From Bisbaumannia pacifica (lineage in GTDB: Bacteria > Pseudomonadota > Gammaproteobacteria > Pseudomonadales > Halomonadaceae), in contig NZ_BJUK01000002.1 of assembly GCF_007989625.1 (NCBI RefSeq), positions 62,001 to 126,000 of the forward strand: 64,000 bases of DNA, given 5' to 3'. Position 1 is the stretch's first letter, and each line of letters begins with the position of its first letter. Shown piece after piece: positions 1 through 7,326 of the stretch. The position numbers were made by a program, and so were the translations under genes. Under the pieces are notes generated by a model that saw only the letters and a program-made list of their open reading frames with translations, was not told where the DNA came from and did no database searches.

Positions 1-476
1 TCATCGGCCAGGGGGCGTTCGGCGTGGAAGCGCCCCCGGGCCAGCGGCTGGCCCGCTGCGTCTTCCAGGCGCCAACGGCCATCGGCGATGGCCATTCCAT
101 CATAGCGTCCCTCGAAGCGCTCCACCGTCAGCAGCAGGCGTGGCGCCGAGGCATCGCCGCCCTGGGCCAGGGCCACCTGGGTTCGGGGGAGGCGTTCGGC
201 GAGGCGGTCGCGTAGCCCCCGGGCCAGGTGCGGGCCCGGGGCCTCGATCCAGCGATGCTCGCGGGCCTGGTGGCGACTGATATCGTCGAGCTGCAGGACG
301 ATGCCCTCCTGATTGAGGTACTCCACCAGCTGCAAAGGGGCGATCAGTAGTCGGGTCTCCCCGGCGGTCGTTGTCGGCTCGGGGCCGGGCAACGCATAGC
401 GCTGGGTCGGGGCGCCGCCGCTGGCGCAGCCGGCCAGCAGGACGAACAGCAGCAGGGGCAGTAGCAGGTGTCGCAT
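1..476 (-). CDS. pqiC: PqiC-family outer-membrane lipoprotein, 3' end outside window
   Basis: This is the N-terminal 158 residues of a lipoprotein; the gene runs off the left edge, so its C-terminus is not visible. The start ATG (474-476, minus) is followed by a short hydrophobic signal peptide ending in the lipobox LAGC with the lipidated Cys at residue 17. After it come an APTQRYALPGPEP-like segment and a region matching the ABC-type auxiliary lipoprotein (PqiC/YmbA) family. It begins 12 bases after the pqiB stop and is the last gene of pqiABC. PqiC is known to sit in the outer membrane and contact the PqiB tunnel that moves lipids across the periplasm. The family call rests on operon position plus lipobox. 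Confidence 0.85.
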   Translation of the reverse strand, partial: MRHLLLPLLLFVLLAGCASGGAPTQRYALPGPEPTTTAGETRLLIAPLQLVEYLNQEGIVLQLDDISRHQAREHRWIEAPGPHLARGLRDRLAERLPRTQVALAQGGDASAPRLLLTVERFEGRYDGMAIADGRWRLEDAAGQPLARGRFHAERPLAD

Positions 477-488
477 AAGACCTCCTTG

Positions 489-2138
489 TCAGGGCCTGGG
501 GGCGCGGGGTTGGGGATCGCCATCGTTGCCGCGGTCGAAGAGCAGCGCCCGGGGATCCTCGTCCAGGGTACGAATCACCGGCTGCATATCGCGCATCAGC
601 CGCTCAAAGCGCTCCAGGGTGCGCAGCAGCTCCTGGTAGCCCTCGCCCTGGGGCGAGACACCCTCGAGGGTCTGCTGTAGGCCCTCTAGGGCGCGATTGA
701 CGTTGCCCGGCAGGGCCTGGGTCTCGGGGCTGTCGACCAGGGCGCCGACCCGCTCGGTGAGTTCGCGGACCTCCGCCACCAGCGCTTCGGTGCCGGCCAG
801 GTTCGTGGCCAAGCCGTCGAGAATGGGTTCCACCTCCAGGGCGTTGAGCTTGTCGAGTAGGCTCGAGACCTTCTGCTCGATCTGTGCCAGGCCCCCCGAG
901 ATGGTGGGAAAGACCTGGCGTGACTCGAACTCCTCAACCGCATAGGGCTCGCCGTCTTGGTGGAAGTTGATATCCACGAAGAGCGCGCCGGTCAGCAGGT
1001 TGCCGGCCTTGAGGGTGGCTCGCAGGCCGAGGCCGAAGAGTCGCTCGAAGCGCTGGCGCCACTCCTCCAGGTCGAGCTCGCCCTCCAGGCCCAGGCGCTG
1101 GGGCTCGATACGGATCAGCACCGGGATGGCGAAGCCCTGGCGCCCCTCGGGCTGGGGGGCGCTGAAACGCCAGGGCACCGCGGCCACGGTGCCGATACGC
1201 ACCCCGCGAAATTCCACCGGGGCGCCTCGGGAGAGGCCACGCACGGTGTCATCCACCAGCAGCACATACTCCAGGTAGCGATTGAAGGTGCCCTGGCGGG
1301 CGTGCTCCTCGTCCGGGTAAAGGATAAAGGAGGCATCCTCGCCGACCGCATGGCCCAGGGGCAGGTCCTCGAGCACGCCGAAGGTGACGCCGCCACCGAG
1401 CAGTGACTCCAAGGAGGCGACGTTGACGCGGAAGCCCTCCGAGTCGAGGCGCAAATCGACGCCGCTGGCGGCCCAGAAGCGGGTGCTGTCGGTGACTAGG
1501 CTATCGTAGGGGCTCTCGATAAATAGGCGATGGCGCATGCGGCGTGCCTCGGGATCGAACTCGGCGCTCTCCACCCGGCCCACGGTGTAGCCCTGGTAGG
1601 TGACCGGGTCGCCGATACGCAGGGAGTTGCCGAGCTGGCTGATCAGGGTGATGCGCAGACCCTCGGCATCGGCGGGCGACGCCGGGGGCAGGTCGAGAAC
1701 CCGGAAGTGGCGCTGGGCGACATCGCTGCTGCCGGGCTGCAGCTGCAGGTAGGCCCCGGATAGCACCGTATTCAGCCCGCTGATGCCCTCGCGGCCGATG
1801 CGTGGCTTGACCACCCAGAAGCGGGTGTCCTCCACCAGCATGCGCTCGCTGCCGGGGGAAAGGCGAGCGGTAATCTCGGCATGGCTCAGGTCGTCGGAGA
1901 GCTCGACCCGATCGACCCGGCCGATATCCACGTTGCGGGTCTTGATCAGGGTGCCGGCCTCAATGCCCTCGGCATTGGGGATTTCAAGGGTGATCTGGGG
2001 GCCGCGGCGGCTGTAGTTGTCGTAGATCAGCCACAGGCCGATCATCACGGCCACCAGGGGCACGATCCAGATCGGCGAAATCCGCGCCTGGGCGCTGACC
2101 CGGGCGCGCGTGTCGTCCTGACGGGAGCTAGCGGTCAT
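489..2138 (-). CDS. pqiB: PqiB, MCE-domain intermembrane transport protein
   Basis: The gene encodes 549 residues, close to E. coli PqiB (about 546). One N-terminal membrane anchor (about residues 20-42, WIVPLVAVMIGLWLIY) is followed by three MCE-type beta-barrel repeats (roughly 45-135, 160-225 and 285-390) and a long C-terminal helical region with heptad-like leucines, as expected for the PqiB hexameric syringe tunnel. I chose the ATG at 2136-2138; an upstream TTG at 2144 would add two residues. The start overlaps the 3' end of pqiA by 11 bases, suggesting translational coupling. Role, from the family: moves lipids between inner and outer membranes together with PqiA and PqiC. Confidence 0.93.
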   Translation of the reverse strand: MTASSRQDDTRARVSAQARISPIWIVPLVAVMIGLWLIYDNYSRRGPQITLEIPNAEGIEAGTLIKTRNVDIGRVDRVELSDDLSHAEITARLSPGSERMLVEDTRFWVVKPRIGREGISGLNTVLSGAYLQLQPGSSDVAQRHFRVLDLPPASPADAEGLRITLISQLGNSLRIGDPVTYQGYTVGRVESAEFDPEARRMRHRLFIESPYDSLVTDSTRFWAASGVDLRLDSEGFRVNVASLESLLGGGVTFGVLEDLPLGHAVGEDASFILYPDEEHARQGTFNRYLEYVLLVDDTVRGLSRGAPVEFRGVRIGTVAAVPWRFSAPQPEGRQGFAIPVLIRIEPQRLGLEGELDLEEWRQRFERLFGLGLRATLKAGNLLTGALFVDINFHQDGEPYAVEEFESRQVFPTISGGLAQIEQKVSSLLDKLNALEVEPILDGLATNLAGTEALVAEVRELTERVGALVDSPETQALPGNVNRALEGLQQTLEGVSPQGEGYQELLRTLERFERLMRDMQPVIRTLDEDPRALLFDRGNDGDPQPRAPRP

Positions 2139-3477
2139 GGGCAACTTCCTCGAGATGTTGGGGGCGCGAGTGGTCCGGGCCGTCCCAGATCAGTCGGGGG
2201 TCGAAGGTCATGGCGGCCAACATGGTCAGCACCACCACGCCGGCGAAGGCCAGGGCGGCGGGGCCGGGGGTGATCGACATCAGGCTGCCGGCACGGATCA
2301 GGGCCACCAGGATGGCCACCACGAAGACGTCGACCATGGACCAGCGGCCGATCAATTCGGTCAGGCGATAGAGCCGGGTGCGCGTCGAGGCATGCAGTTC
2401 GTCGCTGTGGCGAACCGCCAGGCAGAGCCAGGCCAGGGCCACGACCTTGCCCACCGGCACCAGGATGCTGGCGACGAAGATCACCGAGGCCACCGGCCAG
2501 GAGCCCATCTGCCACAGGTCCACCACCCCGCCGATAATGGTCGAGGGCTGACTATGCCCCAGGCTGGTGGTGGTCATGATGGGGTAGAGATTGGCCGGCA
2601 GGTACATCACGCAGGCCGCCGCCAACAGTGCCCAGGTGCGTTGCTGGCTGTGCGGCAGGCGGGCCCGCAGGCGTTCGCCGCAGCGTCGGCACTGACCTCG
2701 ACCGCGCTCGTCCAGGCGGCCGATCAGGCCACAGGTGGGGCAGCCGGTGATGCCCTGGCCGGCGGCCCGCTCGCCGGGGCGCGTGCCTTGTGGGGCGCGG
2801 GGTTCGCCGGCCAGGGTAAACCACATCCAGTCGCCGTCGATGGATTGTGTGGTCATCAACAGCAGCACGGCGAAGGCGCAGAAGGCCCAGAAGGCGGTGC
2901 CCAACTGGACCTCCGCCATGCCGGCGATCTTAATCAGGCTGACCAGGGCGCCGATGATAAAGACGTCGGCCATCATCCAGGGATTGAGGTGATCCAGGGA
3001 GCGCGCCAGGGCGCGACTGCCCGGCCAGGGGGCGCCGCGCATCAGGCCGCTCTGCAGCCAGATGACCCCGAGTAGGTAGACCGCCGGCAGCACCACGATG
3101 GTCAGCAGCACCACGATCGCCACCAGCGGCTGGTGGAAGCCGATCAGGGTGGTGGCGGTCTGGGTCAGCTCGATGCGGTTGCCGATGCCACCGACCTGGA
3201 AGCTGACGAAGGGGAAGCTCACGCCCAGCGCCAGTGCCACCAGGGCGGCGACGGCCAGGGCCAGGCTGCGTTGAGCGGCACGGTAGTGGCGACGCACCAG
3301 GGTATGGCCGCAACGCGGGCAGTCGGCCTTTTCGCCGGGACGCAGTGGTGGTAGTGCGGCGACCCAGTCGCACTCGTGACAGGCGCGTAGCCGGCGTGGC
3401 GGCAATGTGGCACCATGCCGCGGCTCGTCGAGCGCGGCCTGGGCGGTCGAGGCCTGTGGCGAAGGCGGCGATGGCAC
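2128..3477 (-). CDS. pqiA: PqiA, inner-membrane paraquat-inducible protein A
   Basis: This is a 449-residue integral membrane protein starting with GTG (3475-3477); an AGGA ribosome-binding site sits about 9 bases upstream. It consists of two repeated units. Each has a zinc-ribbon-like Cys pair set (CHEC and CPRCGH near residues 34-57; CPTCGL and CRRCGE near 240-265) followed by about four membrane segments. This is the PqiA/YebS domain layout. It is the first gene of the pqiABC operon. Family knowledge: the inner-membrane partner of the MCE protein PqiB in envelope lipid homeostasis, inducible by superoxide generators in E. coli. No SoxS-type site was identified in the short upstream gap. 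Confidence 0.92.
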   Translation of the reverse strand: MPSPPSPQASTAQAALDEPRHGATLPPRRLRACHECDWVAALPPLRPGEKADCPRCGHTLVRRHYRAAQRSLALAVAALVALALGVSFPFVSFQVGGIGNRIELTQTATTLIGFHQPLVAIVVLLTIVVLPAVYLLGVIWLQSGLMRGAPWPGSRALARSLDHLNPWMMADVFIIGALVSLIKIAGMAEVQLGTAFWAFCAFAVLLLMTTQSIDGDWMWFTLAGEPRAPQGTRPGERAAGQGITGCPTCGLIGRLDERGRGQCRRCGERLRARLPHSQQRTWALLAAACVMYLPANLYPIMTTTSLGHSQPSTIIGGVVDLWQMGSWPVASVIFVASILVPVGKVVALAWLCLAVRHSDELHASTRTRLYRLTELIGRWSMVDVFVVAILVALIRAGSLMSITPGPAALAFAGVVVLTMLAAMTFDPRLIWDGPDHSRPQHLEEVAHDR

Positions 3478-3569
3478 GGCAGGCGTCCTGAGTGGGTGGT
3501 CGGGCTATGGCTGCCATTATGCAAGGTCGCCGGGGTTCTACAACCAACGCTAATGCGAAAGGAGAGATC

Positions 3570-4538
3570 ATGTTGCTTTGGTTAGGCGCCGTGGCGCTGG
3601 GTCTGGTGGTACTGGTGTGGAGTGCCGAGCGGTTCGTGGCCGGGGCCGCGGCTACCTCGCGTCACCTGGGGTTGCCGCCGTTGGTGATCGGCATGCTGGT
3701 GCTGGGCTTCGGCACCTCGGCGCCAGAGCTGGCGGTCTCGGCCTTGGCGGCGGGACAGGGCAACCCCGGGCTGGCCCTGGGGAACGCCTATGGCTCGAAT
3801 ATCGCCAATATCGGCCTGATCCTCGGCCTGGTGGCGCTGATTTCGCCGCTGGCGGTGCACTCTCGGGTATTGCGCCGGGAACTGCCGATCCTCGGCGCCA
3901 TTACCCTGCTGGCCCTGTGGCAGCTGCGCGATGGGGTGGTGGGGTATGGCGATGCCTGGCTGCTGCTGGGGCTGCTGGCGGTGTTTATCGGCTACAGCCT
4001 GTGGCAGGGGCGCCAGGCCGATAGCCTCGGCGACGAGACCGAAGAGCTGCTCAACGAGGCCCCCATGGCCCTGCCCAAGGCCCTGACCTGGACCCTGATC
4101 GGCCTGGTGCTGCTGGTGGCCAGCTCGCGGCTGCTGGTATGGGGCGCGGTGGAGATCGCCGAGAGCCTCGGCGTCAGCGACCTGGTGATCGGCCTGACCA
4201 TCGTCGCGGTGGGTACCTCCCTGCCGGAGCTGGCGGCCTCCGTCAGCGCCCTGCGGCGGCGCGAGCACGACCTGGTGCTGGGCAATGTGGTGGGCTCCAA
4301 CCTCTTCAATACCCTGGGGGTCGTCGGCCTGGCGGGGGCGATCGCGCCCATCGATGCCGGCGCCGAGGTGATCATGCGCGACTGGCCGGTGATGGCCGCC
4401 ATGACCCTGCTGATGGCCATCTTCGCCATCGGCTGGCGTGGGCGTGACGGCCGCATCAACCGCGTCGAGGGCGCGACCCTGCTGGCCATCTATGTGGCCT
4501 ATCTGGGCTACCTGGCCTGGCTGCTGGGCGCCGCCTAG
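3570..4538 (+). CDS. CaCA-family calcium/sodium antiporter (YrbG-like)
   Basis: The gene encodes a 322-residue, roughly ten-helix membrane protein with the two inverted alpha-repeats that define the cation/Ca2+ antiporter superfamily. The first repeat has GFGTSAPEL then GNAYGSNIANIGL (about residues 45-90); the second has AVGTSLPEL then GNVVGSNLFNTLG (about 210-255). The acidic residues in these repeats are the ion ligands in NCX-type structures. The ATG at 3570 was chosen because AAAGGAGAG lies directly upstream; the frame is open to 3492 but those residues look non-coding. It is divergent from pqiABC. Probable role: Na+- or H+-driven Ca2+ export; the ion specificity is not readable from sequence. 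Confidence 0.9.
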   Translation: MLLWLGAVALGLVVLVWSAERFVAGAAATSRHLGLPPLVIGMLVLGFGTSAPELAVSALAAGQGNPGLALGNAYGSNIANIGLILGLVALISPLAVHSRVLRRELPILGAITLLALWQLRDGVVGYGDAWLLLGLLAVFIGYSLWQGRQADSLGDETEELLNEAPMALPKALTWTLIGLVLLVASSRLLVWGAVEIAESLGVSDLVIGLTIVAVGTSLPELAASVSALRRREHDLVLGNVVGSNLFNTLGVVGLAGAIAPIDAGAEVIMRDWPVMAAMTLLMAIFAIGWRGRDGRINRVEGATLLAIYVAYLGYLAWLLGAA

Positions 4539-4656
4539 GTCAGTCCGCCAAGGTCCGGCCCTTGGGCGGGCAGCAGCGCCTCTTCTGGCCTTCGCGCGCC
4601 GACTTTTCAGGCGCTGGCCGAGTCAGTCCGCCGAGCGTGGTTCGTCGGCGGGCAGC
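4539..4656. repeat. Two tandem REP-like palindromic units
   Basis: Two direct copies start at 4539 and 4622. Both begin GTCAGTCCGCC and end GGCGGGCAGC. Each folds on itself (TCCGCCAAGG with CCTTGGGCGG in copy 1; CCGCCGA with TCGGCGG in copy 2). They lie just after the antiporter stop codon. The arrangement resembles REP/BIME palindromes, which can protect mRNA 3' ends or terminate transcription; no poly-T run follows either copy. The core stems are conserved while the loops differ, which argues for selection on structure. Confidence 0.5.
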
Positions 4657-4889
4657 GGCCCCCGCCACGCCTTTTCGGCTTGCGCGAGGGGCCGTGCGGC
4701 AATCGACCACAGCCGAAATCCCGCCAACTGCGGCAACCGGACACACCCTTAAGGGAGCGAATCCATTCCCCCTGATGCGTCAGGGGCCTAGCATAAGCAG
4801 ATCGAAATAGGCTCGCCTACGACGCGAACCGAATTTGTCACTAGGCTCAATTAGCGTCATCGGCTTACGTCGCCAGCAGGGAGACAACC
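4657..4889. other. Intergenic region upstream of cydA
   Basis: No gene is supported here. The notable item is a perfect inverted repeat CCCCTGA-TGCG-TCAGGGG (4769-4786), about 100 bases upstream of cydA. No T-run follows, so it looks more like a protein-binding site or leader hairpin than a terminator. A TTGTCA at 4835-4840 could be a -35 element but no convincing -10 is spaced from it. No clear FNR (TTGATnnnnATCAA) or Anr box was seen by eye. Confidence 0.35.
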
Positions 4890-6308
4890 ATGGAGCTCGA
4901 CCCCTTACTGCTATCGCGAATCCAGTTCGCGTTCGTGGTGTCCTTTCACGCCATCTTCCCGGTCTTCACCATCGGCCTGGCGTCCTATATCGCCGTGCTG
5001 CATGGGCTCTTCTACAAGACCGCCAACCCCGCCTGGGAGCGCCTGGCGGTGTTCTGGACCAAGGTCTTCGCCGTGGTCTTCGGCATGGGAGTGGTATCGG
5101 GCATCGTGATGTCCTTTCAGTTCGGCACCAACTGGAGCAACTTCGCCCAGGCCTCGGCCAACTTCCTCGGGCCGATGCTCAGCTATGAGGTGGTGACCGC
5201 CTTCTTCCTGGAGGCCGGCTTCCTCGGTGTGCTGCTCTTCGGCCGCGGCAAGGTGCCCCAGGGGGTGCATCTGTTCGCCGCCATCATGGTGGCCGTCGGC
5301 ACCTTTATCTCGGCCTTCTGGATCCTCGCCGCCAATAGCTGGATGCAGACGCCGGCCGGCGTCGAGCTGATCGATGGGCGCTTTCACGTGGTCGACTGGA
5401 GCGAGGCGATCTTCAATCCCTCCTTCTCCTACCGTTTCTCCCACAAGGTGCTGGCCTCCTTCCTGACCGGTGGCTTCGTGGTGGCCGGGGTAAGCGCCTG
5501 GTACCTGCTGCAGAAGCGCGACGTGGAAGCCAACAAGAAGGCGCTCTCCATGTGCCTGTGGCTACTGCTTGTCCTGGCGCCGGCCCAGGCGGTGGTGGGC
5601 GACTTCCATGGCCTCAATACCCTGGAGCATCAGCCCACCAAGGTGGCGGCCATGGAGGGTAACTGGGAGACCTCGAGCCATGTGCCCCTGCTGCTGTTCG
5701 CGATTCCCGATCAGGCCAACCAGACCAATGCCGTCGAGATCGGCATTCCCAGCTTGGCCAGTATCATCCTGCGTCACGACCCCGAGGGGGTGGTGCCGGG
5801 GCTGACCGAGGTGGCCCCGGAGGAGCAGCCGCCGGTCTGGCTGGTGTTCTGGTCATTCCGGGTCATGGTGGGCCTGGGCCTGCTGATGATCCTGGTGGCG
5901 GTGGCCGGCCTCTGGCTGCGTCGCGGCGGCCGCCTCTACGAGCATCGCGGCTTCCTGCAGCTGCTGCGGCTGATGAGCGTGACGCCCTTCGTCGCCGTGC
6001 TGGCGGGCTGGTTCGTCACCGAGACCGGCCGGGCCCCCTGGCTGGTCTATGGCCTGATGAACCAGGCCGAGGCGCTGACCCCGTCGCTGACCGGGGGCAT
6101 GGCGCTGTTCACCCTGATCGGCTATGCGGCGGTCTATGCGGTGGTGTTCTGGGCGGGGGTCTACTACCTGACCCGAGTGGTGCGCCAGGGCATGCAGGAC
6201 GGCGAGGAGATCCAGGGCGAGGTGGAGCGCCCGATGCGACCGCTGTCGGCCAGCCACACGCCCTTCGACGATGGCCCCGGATCCGCGGCCCCCGGTACGC
6301 AACACTAA
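4890..6308 (+). CDS. cydA: Cytochrome bd-type quinol oxidase subunit I, cyanide-insensitive (CioA) class
   Basis: This 472-residue subunit binds the hemes of a bd-type ubiquinol oxidase in the inner membrane. The N-terminal ligand motif SFHAIFPVFT places the axial His at residue 20. Further conserved blocks are SYRFSHKVLASF, GWFVTETGRAPW and the quinol-loop segment FAIPDQANQTNAVEIGIP. The loop after it is short, running from HDPEG to the next helix at FWSFRVM in a few dozen residues, whereas E. coli CydA has a long Q-loop insertion. This places the protein in the CIO subclass. The start ATG is preceded by AGGGAG. It heads a cydABDC operon, with cydB 12 bases downstream. The CIO assignment is by eye from loop length. 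Confidence 0.93.
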   Translation: MELDPLLLSRIQFAFVVSFHAIFPVFTIGLASYIAVLHGLFYKTANPAWERLAVFWTKVFAVVFGMGVVSGIVMSFQFGTNWSNFAQASANFLGPMLSYEVVTAFFLEAGFLGVLLFGRGKVPQGVHLFAAIMVAVGTFISAFWILAANSWMQTPAGVELIDGRFHVVDWSEAIFNPSFSYRFSHKVLASFLTGGFVVAGVSAWYLLQKRDVEANKKALSMCLWLLLVLAPAQAVVGDFHGLNTLEHQPTKVAAMEGNWETSSHVPLLLFAIPDQANQTNAVEIGIPSLASIILRHDPEGVVPGLTEVAPEEQPPVWLVFWSFRVMVGLGLLMILVAVAGLWLRRGGRLYEHRGFLQLLRLMSVTPFVAVLAGWFVTETGRAPWLVYGLMNQAEALTPSLTGGMALFTLIGYAAVYAVVFWAGVYYLTRVVRQGMQDGEEIQGEVERPMRPLSASHTPFDDGPGSAAPGTQH

Positions 6309-6320
6309 GGAGACGACAGC

Positions 6321-7322
6321 ATGGGTGGTATCGATCTGGCAATCATCTGGGCCGTGATCATCGGTTTCGGGGTGATCATGTACGTGCTGATGGATGGTTT
6401 CGACCTGGGGCTCGGGATTCTCTTCCCCTTCGCCCCGGACGAGGCGGCCCGGGACGTGATGATGAACTCGGTGGCGCCGGTCTGGGACGGCAACGAGACC
6501 TGGCTGGTGCTGGGTGGGGCCGGCCTGCTGGGGGCCTTCCCACTGGTCTACTCGGTGTTCCTGCCGGCCCTCTATATCGGCGTCTTCCTGCTGCTGGCGG
6601 GGCTGATCTTCCGCGGCGTGGCCTTCGAGTTTCGCTTCAAGTCGCGGGCCAACCGCCACTGGTGGAACCGCGCCTTCTGCTGGGGCTCGGCGGTGGCCGC
6701 CTTTGCCCAGGGCGCCGTGGTGGGGGCCTATATCCAGGGCTTCGCCGTGGAGGACTTCGTCTATGTGGGCGGGCCCCTGGACTGGCTGACCCCCTTCAGC
6801 GTGCTCACCGGGTTCGGCCTGATGGCCGGCTATGCGCTGCTCGGCGCCACCTGGCTGATCATGAAGTCGGAAGGGCATGTGCAGGCCTGGGCCTATCGCA
6901 TCACCCCGACCCTGCTGGCCCTGGTGCTGGCGGTATTCCTGATCATCAGCCTGTGGACGCCCTTCGTGAACCCCGACGTCTGGGAGCGCTGGTTCGGCCA
7001 TATCCAGCTGATCTGGCTCTTCCCGGTGCTGGCCCTGGGCTGTGCGGTGCTGATCTACCAGGCGGTGCGTAGCCGCCGCGAGGGGCTGCCCTTCGTGGCC
7101 ACCGTGGGCCTCTACATCTTCACCTACCTGGGCCTGGTGGTCAGCAAATGGCCGGTGATCGTGCCTCCCAACTACACCATCTGGGACGCCTCCTCGGCAC
7201 CGGAATCCCAGCTCTTCCTGCTGATCGGGGTACTCTTCGTGATCCCCATCGTGTTGACCTATACCGCCTGGACCTACTGGGTCTTCCGCGGCAAGGTCAA
7301 GGTGGGTGAGGGGTACCATTAA
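6321..7322 (+). CDS. cydB: Cytochrome bd-type quinol oxidase subunit II (CydB/CioB)
   Basis: A 333-residue, roughly nine-helix subunit pairing with CydA. The hallmark WDGNETWLV is present near residue 54, following FDLGLGILFPF. GGAG occurs in the ATG upstream region (AAGGAGACGACAGC). Length fits the CioB group (E. coli CydB is about 379). The stop codon is only four bases before the cydD ATG, leaving no room for a small CydX-like subunit gene, which in many bd operons follows cydB. Function from the family: structural subunit needed for assembly and stability of the oxidase. Confidence 0.93.
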   Translation: MGGIDLAIIWAVIIGFGVIMYVLMDGFDLGLGILFPFAPDEAARDVMMNSVAPVWDGNETWLVLGGAGLLGAFPLVYSVFLPALYIGVFLLLAGLIFRGVAFEFRFKSRANRHWWNRAFCWGSAVAAFAQGAVVGAYIQGFAVEDFVYVGGPLDWLTPFSVLTGFGLMAGYALLGATWLIMKSEGHVQAWAYRITPTLLALVLAVFLIISLWTPFVNPDVWERWFGHIQLIWLFPVLALGCAVLIYQAVRSRREGLPFVATVGLYIFTYLGLVVSKWPVIVPPNYTIWDASSAPESQLFLLIGVLFVIPIVLTYTAWTYWVFRGKVKVGEGYH

Positions 7323-7326
7323 GCCC

